A stretch of 64,000 nucleotides of DNA from Bradyrhizobium centrolobii (lineage in GTDB: Bacteria; Pseudomonadota; Alphaproteobacteria; Rhizobiales; Xanthobacteraceae). The stretch is taken from assembly GCF_001641635.1 (NCBI RefSeq), contig NZ_LUUB01000005.1, positions 1 through 64,000 on the forward strand. The letters run 5' to 3'. The position numbers and the translations under genes were made by a program. This document shows positions 1-10,449 of this stretch, piece after piece (the stretch's first letter is position 1; the number at the start of each line of letters is the position of its first letter). The notes below the pieces were generated by a model, which saw only the letters and a list, made by a program, of their open reading frames with translations, made no database searches and was not told where the DNA came from.

Positions 1-906
1 GGCGCACTCCTCGTTGGAGAAGAGATCGAGGAGTTCGCCGACCTTTCGCCAGGTTGCCTCGACGTCGCGTGGCTCTGCGGCTCGGATCAGGTGTTTGAGT
101 TTGGCGAAGACCTGCTCGATCGGATTGAGGTCGGGACTGTAGGGCGGCAGAAAGAGCAGATGGGCTCCCTTGGCGCGGACGGCGTTGCGCGCCTGCTTTC
201 CCTTGTGACTGCCGAGGTTATCGAGGATCACGACCTCACCCTTTGTCAGAGTGGGCGCCAACACCTGTTCGACATAGAGGGTGAAGAGCTCACCATTGAT
301 CGGGCCATCGATCACCCAGGGCGCGCAGATCTGATCGTGGCGCAATGCCGCGATGAAGGTCATGGTCTTCCAGTGTCCGAAGGGCCAGATGCCTGGAGAC
401 GCTGCCCACTCGGCCCCCAGCCGCGCAACGGTGCCATGTTGGTCTTGATCCACGTCTCGTCGATAAAGACCAGGCGCGAAGCGTCGATCCTGCCCTGATG
501 GGCCTTCCAGCGCGTCCGTTTACGGGCGACGTCGGGACGATCTTGTTCGGCTGGCAGCATCGTTTTTTTTGAAGCTCAGCCCTTCGGCGTGCACAAACGT
601 CCACACCGCCCGGACGTCTGTCTTGATCCCGCGCACCGCCAGCTCCTGTGTCAGCTTCCGCAAGGTGAATGGCCCCGAGCGAATGCGCTTGCGCAGCCAG
701 TCGGCATTAGCGCCGGACAAAACCGGCTTCTTGTGACCACCGATCTTGCCGGGCGAAACGCCTCCGGTCTCCCGCCGCAGATTCTTCCACTTCGTCACAC
801 AGGAAGGACTGATCTGAAGCGCTTCCGCAATCGAACGGACGGTCTCGCCGGCGTCAGCCCGCGCCAGAGCGCGTTCGCGAAGGTCTTCCGAATAGGGTCG
901 CGTCAT
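1..906 (-). pseudogene. IS630-family transposase, frameshifted and cut by window edge
   Basis: The N-terminal part (520-906, 128 codons) begins MTRPYSEDLRERAL and carries the helix-turn-helix typical of IS630 transposases. At 564-571 there is a run of eight A on the coding strand. The family sequence continues in another frame directly after it (MLPAEQDRPDVARKR, then VFIDETWIKTNM with the first catalytic Asp). IS630 relatives often need a frameshift at such a run, so that shift may be programmed. A second shift near 412-416 is not: PGIWPFGHWKTMTFIAA continues in the third frame. The remaining catalytic part (ILDNLGSH, then LPPYSPDLNPIEQ) reads on to the left and leaves the window. The element is therefore probably dead. 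I could not define its terminal repeats. Confidence 0.85.
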
Positions 907-1084
907 CCATGCTGGCCCCCGTTCTCCAGCATGGAGTTTGAATCAGAAATCTGTCCCGCTGGGAATCCCGATTCCGGCAAAAAAACATCATGCTCTAGAT
1001 CAAGAATACGCAGCGACGATCTCACTCCCGGGAAATCGAGCGAAGTGGACGGGTACGGCGATGCCGTTGAGCCTTTTGCCTTTC

Positions 1085-2266
1085 TCAGGGAGACACTAGA
1101 TCGAGTACATACCTGACCGCGAGCTCCGTCGTCGGAATGAGGAGATCGTCGGCGACTGCGAATGTTGGCGTATGCACTAATGATTCGTTGCCGGCCGTGC
1201 GGGTACCGAACCAGAAATAGAGCGACGGCACGCATGCTGCGTAGAAGCCGAAGTCATCGCTGCCTGCAGCTCGCTTTTTCGCAGTCAAGGCGTCGCGGCC
1301 GAGAGTGTCATGAACGACTTGCCGGAAGCGCCTCACCATTTCGCCATCGTTGACCACGGGCGGCTCGCCCGTGCGAAAGATGCATTCGGCCCGGCCACGG
1401 TGCATCGCAGCAACGCCTTCCGCCACTTCGCGCACGCGCTGGGATAGCAGCGTACGCCGTTCCGGGCTGCGGGTCCTGATTGTCCCCTCCATGACGACGG
1501 AGGGACAGATGATGTTAGTCGCCTCGCCGCCGTGGATTGTTCCGATCGTGACGACGGCGCCGTCATCGACGGGCATCTCGCGGGAGACCACCTTCTGCAC
1601 CTCGTTCACGAAGGCAGCAGCGATGGCGATCGCGTCGATGCCGTTATGTGGCGCCGCGCCATGCGCCATCTTACCGGTGATGTTGATCCTAAATTGATCC
1701 GCGGATTTGGTTATGGAGCCCTCGCAGGCGTCGAACACGCCGGCCGGAATGTCGGGACTAACGTGGAAGCCAACGGCGCCGTCAAATCCGTCCAACAACT
1801 GCTCTTCCTTCACCGTACGCCCTCCGAGCGGCTCAGCCTCCTCGGCTGGATGGAAGAACACGCGCACCTTACCGGCGAAATTGTCGCGCATCCGATGAAA
1901 TGCGAGCGCGGTGCCGAGCGCGATTGATGCGTGCACATCGTGACCGCAAGCATGCATAATCCCGTTGACCTGCGAACGATAGGGGAGATCCTGGCGCTGC
2001 TCCTGAATGGGGAGAGCATCAATATCGCCGCGCACCGCGATCGATCGCTTCGGGCCGGAGGCGGTACCGTCGATGTCGATATAGAGACCAGTATTGTGGA
2101 AGGCTTTCGCACCGTCGAGGCCGAATCGCTGAAGTATGTCGCGAATGCGCTCCTGCGTCTTCCATTCTGCGTTAGAGAGTTCAGGCTCGCGATGCATGGC
2201 GTGGCGCAGCTCGATCACCGCCTCGCGCTCGGCATCTGAGAGAAAGTTATTGGTGCGTTTGCTCAT
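1085..2266 (-). CDS. M20D-family amidohydrolase (hippurate hydrolase/aminoacylase type)
   Basis: 393 residues, the usual length for the M20D metallo-amidohydrolases, which cleave N-acyl amino acids and related amides. Metal-binding motifs are present: RGDIDALP (about 79-86), HACGHDVH (105-112), HPAEE (139-143) and GFHVSPD near 166, as well as a late histidine in LVHTPTF. There is no signal peptide, so it is cytoplasmic. The start is supported by AAGGAAA upstream of ATG. It lies downstream of binding protein SBP1 on the same strand, about 590 bases away. An amidase follows SBP2 in a parallel arrangement, so the substrate may be an amide imported by the transporter; that is inference. Exact substrate unknown. 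Confidence 0.88.
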   Translation of the reverse strand: MSKRTNNFLSDAEREAVIELRHAMHREPELSNAEWKTQERIRDILQRFGLDGAKAFHNTGLYIDIDGTASGPKRSIAVRGDIDALPIQEQRQDLPYRSQVNGIMHACGHDVHASIALGTALAFHRMRDNFAGKVRVFFHPAEEAEPLGGRTVKEEQLLDGFDGAVGFHVSPDIPAGVFDACEGSITKSADQFRINITGKMAHGAAPHNGIDAIAIAAAFVNEVQKVVSREMPVDDGAVVTIGTIHGGEATNIICPSVVMEGTIRTRSPERRTLLSQRVREVAEGVAAMHRGRAECIFRTGEPPVVNDGEMVRRFRQVVHDTLGRDALTAKKRAAGSDDFGFYAACVPSLYFWFGTRTAGNESLVHTPTFAVADDLLIPTTELAVRYVLDLVSP

Positions 2267-2810
2267 GCGGCGTTTCCTTCATTTCCAGCGCAGATTGACC
2301 TGCCTCTCGCGCAGCGTTCTGGCGCCGCACCGTGACCGTTGTCCCCGCGCCCGTAACAATCGTGAAGTCAAACTGTCTGGACTCGACGGCGGATCAGACG
2401 CAGACTTCCCCGGAGCGGCTGGGCGCGTTGGAGATGGAATGATCACAGTGAGCGCGAGGTTTGCGAGGCAATGCTCGTAATCATAGCTCAGACAGAAGCC
2501 AGTTTCTCCGATCCTCGCGCGTTATTCGCGGAAATTGCGCGTGAAAGGGGACCATGGCGACGCTTTAATGCGGGTTACCATTCGCGGTCTGTTACATCCA
2601 TTTTTGGTTTTCGCCTCAGCGCCCGACTCTAAGCAAGTTCCACTAGTAAAGTGGCGCAGTCATTAGCGTCAACGATCGCTGAAAGACGTCCAGCATAGCA
2701 CCATAAGGCGTGCCGGTCTGCAGCGCGTGGATCAAGTCGATCCTCGACCACGCGCCACCCTGCGCATCTTCACCATCTATTGCACTCCCTCTCAGTTCGT
2801 CCGTTCGAGG
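2267..2810. other. Gap without recognisable gene
   Basis: Between SBP1 and the M20 gene. A short minus-strand frame around 2280-2400 reads like protein (RQFDFTIVTGAGTTVTV) but is too short to identify. I see nothing else. Confidence 0.4.
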
Positions 2811-2844
2811 CGGCAAGGAGAACAGAAACAAGCCCTCCCTGCCG
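2811..2844 (-). terminator. Hairpin after SBP1
   Basis: CGGCAAGGAG (2811-2820) pairs with CTCCCTGCCG (2835-2844), giving a 10-bp stem with one G-U pair in the minus-strand transcript. It starts about 10 bases past the SBP1 stop. The same hairpin follows SBP2 and SBP3. There is no T-tract, so it more likely stabilises the 3' end or attenuates readthrough than terminates fully. Confidence 0.6.
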
Positions 2845-2854
2845 TTCGTCGTGT

Positions 2855-3925
2855 TTACTTGGCGACCCAAACCGTAAAGCGCTGTGTCAGCTCGTCGCCC
2901 TTCTCGGCCCAGAACGCGGCGCTAATCAGTAGGGCACTGGCCATATGGTCGGGCGCATTTGGAAGGTCGGGCAGGATCGCCGGATCCACAAGCGCCAACG
3001 CCTCCTTATTGGTCGGGCCGCCAGGCATGATGTTCGCGAAGTTGGCCTGCGGCTGGGGTAAGCCCGCAAATGCGAGGAACTTGTAGGCGGCGTCCCGATG
3101 CGGGCTCCCTGCAGGAATGACCCAAACACCCATGCTCAACTGCTGGGTATCCCACATAATCTGAAAATGCTTGCCGGACTTTTTGACGGCATCGACGATG
3201 CGGTGGCTGTAGGCCGCGGCCATAATGACCTGACCATCTGCCAGAAGCTGCGGCGCCTGTGAACTGGTCTGAAACCAGACGATGTCCTGCTTGATCGTGT
3301 CGAGCTTTTTGAAGGCCCGATCAACCCCGGCGGGGGTACTGAGGACCTTGTAGACGTCCTTGAGGGGCACGCCGTCTGCTATCAGCGCCCATTCGAGGTT
3401 TTCTACGGGCCGCTTCTGCAGTCCACGCTTTCCGGGGAATTTTTTTGTGTCGAACAAGTCGGCGACGGTTTTCGGGCCATTCGGGAATTTGTCCTTGTCG
3501 TAGGCGATGACCTTGCCAGTGACCACCTCCGGCACACCGCAGTCAGTCGTTTCACCCTCAATGAAACTGGCCCGGTCGAGACCCAGCTTCTTCCAGTCGA
3601 TGGACTCAAGAATGCCTTCGGCGCACAGTTGTCCGGCCAGGCCAGGGTAAAGGTCCACCACGTCCCAGCTCACGCTTTTCGACTGGACCATAGCGCGGAT
3701 CTTGGAGATCTCGCCGTTGAACACGTCTTCGTTGACCTTAATACCGCTCGCCTTCGAGAATGGCTCGAACATCGCCTTCCGGAGGGCATCCTGGGCAGGC
3801 CCGCCGAACGAGGTAATCGTCAGCTCATCGCCCGCAAAGGCGAATTTCGCCGGCGCGAGTGCTCCCGCTGCCAAGCCGATTACGGCCAGTGCACCGACCT
3901 TCATCAATAATGTCTTCCTCATCAT
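2855..3925 (-). CDS. ABC transporter periplasmic binding protein SBP1 (PotD-like)
   Basis: 356 residues. A Sec signal peptide (Lys/Arg start, hydrophobic core to about residue 25, likely cleavage after AKFAFA) precedes a type-2 extracellular solute-binding protein of the spermidine/putrescine family: TITSFGGPAQ at the start of the mature part, IMWDTQQLSMGVW near 250, and a C-terminal TQRFTVWVAK. By eye it is nearly identical to SBP3 (15268-16335) and clearly paralogous to SBP2. GGAAGGG precedes two adjacent ATG codons (3925 and 3922); either could be used. No intact permease or ATPase is next to it: the ATPase remnant upstream is decayed and a hydrolase lies downstream. It probably delivers ligand to the complete importer at 13-17.7 kb. 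Ligand not predictable. Confidence 0.9.
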   Translation of the reverse strand: MMRKTLLMKVGALAVIGLAAGALAPAKFAFAGDELTITSFGGPAQDALRKAMFEPFSKASGIKVNEDVFNGEISKIRAMVQSKSVSWDVVDLYPGLAGQLCAEGILESIDWKKLGLDRASFIEGETTDCGVPEVVTGKVIAYDKDKFPNGPKTVADLFDTKKFPGKRGLQKRPVENLEWALIADGVPLKDVYKVLSTPAGVDRAFKKLDTIKQDIVWFQTSSQAPQLLADGQVIMAAAYSHRIVDAVKKSGKHFQIMWDTQQLSMGVWVIPAGSPHRDAAYKFLAFAGLPQPQANFANIMPGGPTNKEALALVDPAILPDLPNAPDHMASALLISAAFWAEKGDELTQRFTVWVAK

Positions 3926-4024
3926 CTGCCCTTCCTCTGTTATGTTATAATACTAGTTATGTTATTCCCCTGCTCACGACGGCGCCGGCGCTTGCCGAAA
4001 CTGCGCTTGCTCACGGCGAAGCTT

Positions 4025-4345
4025 CAGTCCGTCGTCACCTCGTGTTGACGCGCCCGACAATCTTCTGTTTTCCACCTGATCGCCGCGCCCGGCTCGAGCT
4101 GCACCAGGCCTTCCGAATTCGGCAGCTTCATCACAAAATCATCACGGCGACACCCCCGACGCACTCCTGCTGGCCGCCGGAAAAGCTGAGGAGGCCGGCG
4201 CGTGCCATAGCCGCCGAGCTGATCTTCTTGAGCGCTCACTACATTTTGGCCCCGATTTCGATCCTGCCTTGCTTGTGCAAATTGAGTGGGAAAGCGAGGT
4301 TCTTCTCCACGGGTCGTAGGTGGAAAAAGCGCGTAACCATTGAGA
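4025..4345 (-). pseudogene. Relic 1 of PotA-like ABC ATPase
   Basis: By eye this aligns to the intact ATPase gene at 16425-17678. Bases 4030-4140 match the very C-terminus ([15 protein letters not shown] is still readable on the minus strand). From about 4165 the match jumps to the region of the ABC signature and on to the segment encoding the Q-loop side, so the middle of the gene is deleted. Frames are broken. It sits just upstream of SBP1, where the intact operon has its ATPase, showing that SBP1 arose from a duplication of the ATPase-SBP unit. Confidence 0.75.
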
Positions 4346-5340
4346 GGAAGTGGCCGTTCCTGAGCGCCTAGTATGAAGTGACGGCCGGGCGGTCGATGAC
4401 CTTCCGTCGGGGTGGAGGAGTCTCTCAGCACCGCGGCACCTGCTCACTGAACCTCCGAAAGTGCGATAACCCTTATCTACGGAACGTAGCAGAGGTTGAC
4501 CTATTGCAGCAGCGTCGTGGGGCGAAAATGGCTCGAACGGAGCCAGGTTGGCGTTGAGGCCGAGTTCATCACCAGCCGCGCGAACCGGTAATAGGTCCAC
4601 GTCGACTTGCGCGAGCGGCGCGATAAGACCATGTACCGGGTCTTCAAAGGCGAGCAGCCCAACCGCTGCACCTCGGCCAAGCAGGAAGAACTCTGCTATC
4701 CGACCCGCATCAGGTATCCCGCAACATGACGTCACCGCTGACCCCCGCCTTCATTGTCAGCCTGACTTTATCGACTGCAGCGATACTATCGGCAGCAAGA
4801 GTCGGTTTTTATGTATGTTGCGGCTCGAATAGCCGAAATCCTGCGTCGAGTCGGGTAAATTCGAAGCTTTGTGTATTCGCTAGCGGGAGGCCGCTGAAGC
4901 ACTTGCTCAGAACATCAACTACGGACTCCTGCCACGATGCACTGCCTTGTGGGTCCGATCCGACTAGCAGCAATTTACCGGATGACCGGCATTCGAACTC
5001 ACACAGCTCAAGTTAAACTGGGCAAATGCCCATTCCTTATAGCGTGTGGCTATACCTGCCATGAATAGGTGATCCGGCTCGCGACGACATCAGTCGTTCT
5101 TCTCAGAATCGAACGACGCGAAGATACGTCCTTGGATGATGTGCTGAGGTCTTAGCTGTAGGAGCTCACCAAAGCCCTTGAACATAGAGTCGCAGTTTTC
5201 AGTCCAGCCGATACCACTATCTACCTTTCCAAACCGGATCTCGCTTTTCGGAAGGCTCGGCGCTCTTATAGGGCGGCACGCGACCCTGTTGCCACCCCTT
5301 ACAGAGCAGATCCCGATCATCTCGTGGGATAAAACTCCGC
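4346..5340. other. Gap, probably decayed DNA
   Basis: No intact gene. Bases 4813-4873 resemble 17761-17823 upstream of the intact ATPase gene (shared words include gccgaaat, ctgcg, gtcggg and gaagcttt), so the duplicated unit kept part of its upstream region. The frame at 5090-5320 has no recognisable domain. Confidence 0.4.
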
Positions 5341-6351
5341 TCAGACGCCGTGTCGAGAAACGCCCGCGTGCCGCTGCGCAAGGAGCGTCTCGATCACCGC
5401 GCGATCACGTGCCGCCGAAAGTGTGGCTTTGTCACGACCAGCCTCCATGGTGCGGCAACCCTCACTCATGGCTTTGATAAACTCAGGTGTGAACTCTGGA
5501 GGCGTGTGATGGGAAAGAGACCGCTCGCTGCCTAGATTGAACCGCTCGAAATAGCCGCCGATACCGCCGGCACTGCTCCCCATGTGGCGCACCATGCAGG
5601 GGCCAATCGCACTCCAGCGCGGAGCCAGACCATGTACAACCGCGGCATCAATCTGCTGGGGCGTAGCGTGCCCCTCAGCCACGAGGTGCATGGCCTCGCG
5701 CTCCAGTGCGGCCTGCAGATGATTGGCGATGAAGCCCGGAATCTCGTGATCCATGCGGATCACGACCTTGCCGATTGACTGATAGAACGCCTCTGCCGCG
5801 ATGAGCGCCTCTCTACTCGTATGCACTGCACCGGCTACCTCCACGAGAGGAATGAGATAAGGGGGATTGAATGGATGTCCAACGATGACACGTGTAGACT
5901 GGCTCCCCCCCGCCTGAAGATCGGCAATGCTGAAGCCGGATGTAGACGTGGCGATGACCACATCGGGCGGCGTCACGAGCTCGATCGAGGCGTAGAGATT
6001 TCGCTTCAACTCCAGCCGCTCGGGAGCGCTCTCCTGCACGAAGTCTGCCGTCTTCACCGCTTCCTCAGCCGTGCTCGCCCAGCTCAGGGTGCCGCGATCC
6101 TCGGCACGTGCGCCGAGGCGCTCTAAGGTCGTCCAGGCGGTCGTAAGGATTTGATCGAGGCGATCCTTGGCGTCAGGCGCCGGATCCCACACGATCACGT
6201 CGAGCCCGCGCGCGAGGAAAAGCGCGACGAACCCGCCGCCGATCAGTCCCGTCCCTAGGCATGCGACCCGGCGGATGCGATCAGGCCCGCGAAAGGCGCT
6301 CGTGGTGGGGCCTCGGTCCGGCAGAGTCCCATTAGTGTCGTGAATGTCCAT
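5341..6351 (-). CDS. 3-hydroxyacyl-CoA dehydrogenase family, L-carnitine 3-dehydrogenase-like
   Basis: 336 residues from the ATG at 6351, chosen because AAGGG lies seven bases before it; an in-frame start at 6420 is less likely. Rossmann motif CLGTGLIGGG near residue 30, then VQESAPERLELK and STSGFSIADL, GHPFNPPYLIPLVEV around 160-175, and EIPGFIANHLQAALEREAMHLV, the fold-joining helix of the family. These blocks match carnitine 3-dehydrogenase (CdhA), which oxidises L-carnitine to 3-dehydrocarnitine with NAD. The next gene upstream is a thioesterase, as in carnitine clusters. A BKACE gene, the next step, lies at 21.6 kb. A related hydroxy-acid substrate cannot be excluded. Confidence 0.8.
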   Translation of the reverse strand: MDIHDTNGTLPDRGPTTSAFRGPDRIRRVACLGTGLIGGGFVALFLARGLDVIVWDPAPDAKDRLDQILTTAWTTLERLGARAEDRGTLSWASTAEEAVKTADFVQESAPERLELKRNLYASIELVTPPDVVIATSTSGFSIADLQAGGSQSTRVIVGHPFNPPYLIPLVEVAGAVHTSREALIAAEAFYQSIGKVVIRMDHEIPGFIANHLQAALEREAMHLVAEGHATPQQIDAAVVHGLAPRWSAIGPCMVRHMGSSAGGIGGYFERFNLGSERSLSHHTPPEFTPEFIKAMSEGCRTMEAGRDKATLSAARDRAVIETLLAQRHAGVSRHGV

Positions 6352-6445
6352 CGGTTTACCCTTCTCTGGCATCGGAGTTACGAAGACGCTGCCGCTGATC
6401 CTTCGGCCGGGCTGCGCCACCGGCGCTGACTATCGGGGGCCATAC

Positions 6446-6916
6446 TCATCGCGCTGGCGCACCTGCCGCGAGAGATGCCGCGCGCCCCACATTCCGCGGC
6501 GGCCTTGAGTCCTGATTATGTTGCGCGTCGCGAAGACGCGTGAAGACCTCGGTGCGGAAAGGCTCGACCTTCCGACTTGCCGTGCCGACGTTGAGCTGGA
6601 GCTGCTCCGCTGTCGCCGCCAGCATTTGGTTGCGGTCATCTACCATCTCTTGGTGGAGTACGAATCGCTTGGCGTCGAGGTCAACGATACGAGTGGCGAT
6701 CGTCAGGCTCGTTCCGGCAGGGATCTCGCGGACGTAGGTGATGTGGAAATCACCCGTGAAAACTGAATGACCTTCCTGGATATAAGACAATCCCAGTCCC
6801 AAGTCATGGCAGGCGAGGTCACTAGCGTCGGAAAACACCTCGAAATGTCGGCGGGCATTCATATGTCTGTTCGCATCAAGCCAAGATGATCGAACTTGGC
6901 AACGGTAAATAAACAT
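6446..6916 (-). CDS. 4HBT-type thioesterase (candidate betainyl-CoA thioesterase)
   Basis: 156 residues with the hot-dog thioesterase pattern: DANRHMNARRHFEVFSDA near residues 14-30 and a beta-sheet core including YVREIPAGTSLTIATRIVD and HQEMV. In carnitine degraders such a protein (CdhB), sometimes fused to the carnitine dehydrogenase, hydrolyses betainyl-CoA to glycine betaine. Here it directly precedes the dehydrogenase gene with about 95 bases between, so the pair is probably co-transcribed. The C-terminal tail beyond about residue 135 is Arg/Ala rich and not conserved-looking. Substrate assignment rests on context. Confidence 0.75.
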   Translation of the reverse strand: MFIYRCQVRSSWLDANRHMNARRHFEVFSDASDLACHDLGLGLSYIQEGHSVFTGDFHITYVREIPAGTSLTIATRIVDLDAKRFVLHQEMVDDRNQMLAATAEQLQLNVGTASRKVEPFRTEVFTRLRDAQHNQDSRPPRNVGRAASLAAGAPAR

Positions 6917-9057
6917 CGGTTCCTCGAGGACTCGTTCGTACGCTCAGAGCCTGATTTCCGGCATGCGCCAGATGTCGCTGTGGCCTCTGATGAGGTTTGG
7001 GGGCGCCCCGGTTCGGGTGGGCAGCCGAGAGACAAACGCCTCCTATGAGAGGAGGCTCTCCCACTGCATCGCAAATCCAGGCGACAGATGAGGGCATGAT
7101 AGTTGCCCGACAGAACAGCGGGCCTGAAGCGCGGCGCGGAGCGCGCCCGCTCGCTTTTTTTTAAAAGGATGGAAACATGGACCATCTCTCTCTTTAAGTC
7201 AGCCAATCCGGCGCGATCGAAATGCAAATGCTCTTTCATACCGTGCCCGCGAACGCTTCGAAGCCACTGCAGGGCAGACGCATCGGCGTACTTCCTTATG
7301 CGGACCGCGCTTGTGGCCGAAGCGCATCGCCACTGTAGAATTGCGCGAGCTCAAATCTCCTGCGTTATTCGAGGAAATCCGCACTATTCCTGCAATTCAT
7401 CGCTTACACATGAGAAAATTCTCCGTGCTTTCCACTTCATGGGCTCACGCAGCGGGCCATTGAGGGCCCTGGACCCCTAGCCATTATCGAGGTCTATTGG
7501 TCGCCGAACCATGCCGCTCGATTTCACTCTCTACTGGGAGACGCCGGAGACCGAGGCGGGATCAGGGGCAAATAACAGCGCGTGAGAGGCTCGGCATTTG
7601 TCGATTTTGCGCGGAACTTCTGCTGCACAGACGCACATTTCGGCGGAATCCAACCGAAGGTGGGAGTATATCTTGTGCGTGAAATGCAGTTACCACACTT
7701 CTCGAAATACTTGACGTTAAACGTGGGTTGGATGGCGGCAGCACCGCACTGCGGGGCAGCGGTCGGTTCCCGGCGATCTGGAAGAATGTAGCGGAAACCT
7801 AGGCTGATTTGTCCGACACCGGGCAGCAGTGGCGGCCACGAATTTCCGGTGCAGTGCCGGGACAGTTGTTGGAAGCAATCTACTTCGTCGTTGCCATCAA
7901 GAAGGTATGCGACTCTCTTTGAAATCGTACCAGCAGTCCAGAAGAGTTTAATTCCGTTCTTGCCAAGCCTGGCACTCTCGTGGATCTTATGATGTTCCAG
8001 TTCTGGGCAACATCGAAGGACGCACAGAAGACGCGGCGTTTTTATCAGCTGGTGCGCCGATGAATATGGTCAAGGATTCGACAGAAGCTTTCCAGACCAT
8101 GCCCTTTTTGTGCCTCGTCCATCAACCAACCCGGCCATTTCTGGTTAGCGAACCCGGTCACAGCACATATTATGACAGCCTCGAGGCTCTCGGCAAGAAT
8201 GCGCAATTGCAGGACTTCTCCAATCCAGCTCGACGTTACGTTTTGGTCGCCCAAACAACTTCATAGGCTGCAGCCATCTGAGCGTTGAACCGGGAAAATC
8301 GTTCCTTGACGCTGAAGCAGCATCTGCGCGGGGGGGGGCGGGCCTCTGAAGGCCATACTCCTCCAAGGCCCCTGCGCAGCCAATGGAGCCGGCGGATGAC
8401 CCCCGCCGGCTCCACGTGGCGCGTCAAAGCCAAGCGGCAAGCAGATCCCAAGACCAGCGACCATCAAAGACGTTACCGAGCTAGGATAGTGGCGGGCACT
8501 CACCTAACATTTTGAGGTCCGCTCGAAATGTCGCCGGACGAACATGTCACCGTCGTTACTTCCGACTCGTCCCTCTTCGCCGAAGATCTTCGATCACCGA
8601 GCGGGCTGAGGAGACGAGGATCGTCTGCAGCTCGAGGGAGGCAACGTTCGCGAATTCGGCGATGAATCCGCCGCGAGCCGAGTCTGGCAAGATCGAGGAA
8701 AATGTCGTTGCGTGCGGTGGAAGCGTGGCGTGCGTGTTGCGAAGCGTGCACCGCGCCAACCATGCGGGTACGGCATCATTGGGCTAGCCGTTGCGAGCGC
8801 GCGAGCCAGGACGATGGGATGAGGACGCCCTGCTGTCAAATTGACCGGCACGCCCGTTACCTCGTTCCACGGTTAATCGGCCCCTCGTGGAGCTTCTCCA
8901 AGGCGGGGGCCTCACGGGCGCCGGTATGGCAATCTGGGCCACGATCACCTTGGTTCGCCCTTCCCGGCTCTCATTCGCCGCCGCAATCGGCGTGTTCTTA
9001 GACTACGACTGCGCAGTGCCGCTCGATTCCTCCTTGCGCAGCGCTAGAAGTGAGCAG
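6917..9057. other. Long gap without recognisable genes
   Basis: About 2.1 kb between the amidase and the thioesterase. Plus-strand frames around 7900-8266 read like eroded protein (EEFNSVLAKPG, then YDSLEALGKNAQ) but are broken by stops and match no family I know. Minus-strand frames at 8556-8851 are similar. I see no tRNA, repeat or clear promoter. Probably degraded former coding DNA. Confidence 0.4.
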
Positions 9058-10449
9058 CTACACAGAAAGCGCCGGCCGCTTGTTCCGCCAGGGTGTCGCC
9101 TTCTCGTACTGATGGCCAGCACGCAATACGGTCGCATCTTCGAAAGGACGGCCGACCAACTGCATGCCGAGAGGCAATCCGGCGGCGGTGAAGCCCGCGC
9201 ACACGGCGAGCGCCGGAGCGCCGCGGACGTTGAATGCGCCAGTGAGGCAGGGGAGCTCGAACCAGTTCACGTTGGTCTGCGTCTCGATCGGCGGGGCCTC
9301 GGCTCGCGTCGTCGCGCAGAGCAGCACATCGACCTTGAGCATCGTGTCGTCGAAGGCGGCGCAGAGTTCGCGCCTCATGCGCTGCGCCTCCACATAGTCG
9401 CCGGCGCTGAGGAACGCTCCCATGGTAACGTAGTCGCGGAAACATTGACCGTAATCCTGCAGTCGCGACTTCATCCATTTCTCGTGGAGGGCATAGCTCT
9501 CGGCCAACACAATGATCTCACCGCACGCCGTCCAATCGGCGAGCGGCGGCAATGTTACGTCGATGACCTCTGCGCCAAGGTCGCGAAAGACAGACACTGC
9601 GTCCTCGAGCGCCCGCCGGGTCGCGTCGTTGACCGAACAGTCGAGCTCGTGGAAGTGGCGGACAAATCCGATGCGCATCCCCTTAATCGAGCCGCCGAGT
9701 GATGCCCGGAAATCGGGTGCCTGTACATTGGCGCTGGCGGAATCACCGGCGTCTGGGCCTACCATCGGCTGCAGCATGATGGCGCAGTCCTCGACTGTCC
9801 AAGCGAGCGGGCCAACATGGTCGAGCGAATAGGCGAGTGGCAGGATGCCGGTGCGCGGACAGAGCCCGTAGGTCGGCTTGAACCCGGCAACACCGCAGAG
9901 CGAGGCGGGCAAGCGAATCGAACCGCCGGTATCCGAACCCGTTCCCCCGAGAACGAGACCGGCTGCGACCGCTGCGCCGGTCCCGCTCGACGAGCCGCCG
10001 GTGAAGTGCGCGGGGTTCCAGGGATTGCGCGCCGGGGGCCAGGGCAGATCGAAAGATGGGCCAACGGTGGCAAATTCGTGGGTTGCTAGCTTGCCGAGCA
10101 TAACCGTTCCGGCCTCGACGAGTCGGCGGACTACGATCGCATCCTCCGCGGGCACGTGGTCGATCAGTATCTTTGAATGCGCCGTCGTCGGGATGCCTTT
10201 CGTGCAGAAGATATCTTTGTGGGCGATGGGAATGCCGTGCAGTGGGCCGCGCGGGCCGCTCGTCATGATCTGTGCCTCGGCCGCCTTCGCCTCGGCAAGC
10301 GCACGCGCGGGAGTGAGCCGGATGAACGCGTGAAGCGTATCATCAAGCTTCTCGATCCGCGCCAGGCATGATTGTACGAGTTCGACGGGCGAGAGCTTGC
10401 GCGCAGCGATGAGGGCCGCTGCCTGGGCGATTGTCAGGGGCGGGGTCAT
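9058..10449 (-). CDS. Amidase (amidase-signature family)
   Basis: 463 residues, normal for amidase-signature enzymes, which hydrolyse amides through a Ser-cisSer-Lys triad. Visible residues: Lys78 in GIPIAHKDIF, the cis-serine in GGSSSGTGAAVA (151-162), and the nucleophile Ser177 in GSDTGGSIRLPA. The rest of the fold is intact (GFKPTYGL, DHVGPLA, LPLGMQLVGRPFED). Its start overlaps the stop of the small AtzG-like gene by four bases, and that gene overlaps SBP2, so binding protein, small subunit and amidase form one translationally coupled unit. The likely role is cleaving an amide brought in with SBP2. GatA is excluded by context and by the absence of gatB. Confidence 0.92.
   Translation of the reverse strand: MTPPLTIAQAAALIAARKLSPVELVQSCLARIEKLDDTLHAFIRLTPARALAEAKAAEAQIMTSGPRGPLHGIPIAHKDIFCTKGIPTTAHSKILIDHVPAEDAIVVRRLVEAGTVMLGKLATHEFATVGPSFDLPWPPARNPWNPAHFTGGSSSGTGAAVAAGLVLGGTGSDTGGSIRLPASLCGVAGFKPTYGLCPRTGILPLAYSLDHVGPLAWTVEDCAIMLQPMVGPDAGDSASANVQAPDFRASLGGSIKGMRIGFVRHFHELDCSVNDATRRALEDAVSVFRDLGAEVIDVTLPPLADWTACGEIIVLAESYALHEKWMKSRLQDYGQCFRDYVTMGAFLSAGDYVEAQRMRRELCAAFDDTMLKVDVLLCATTRAEAPPIETQTNVNWFELPCLTGAFNVRGAPALAVCAGFTAAGLPLGMQLVGRPFEDATVLRAGHQYEKATPWRNKRPALSV

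Noticed and set aside
9058..10449. Amidase as GatA of Glu-tRNA amidotransferase
   Set aside because: No gatB or true gatC nearby; the AtzG-like partner and binding-protein operon indicate a catabolic amidase.
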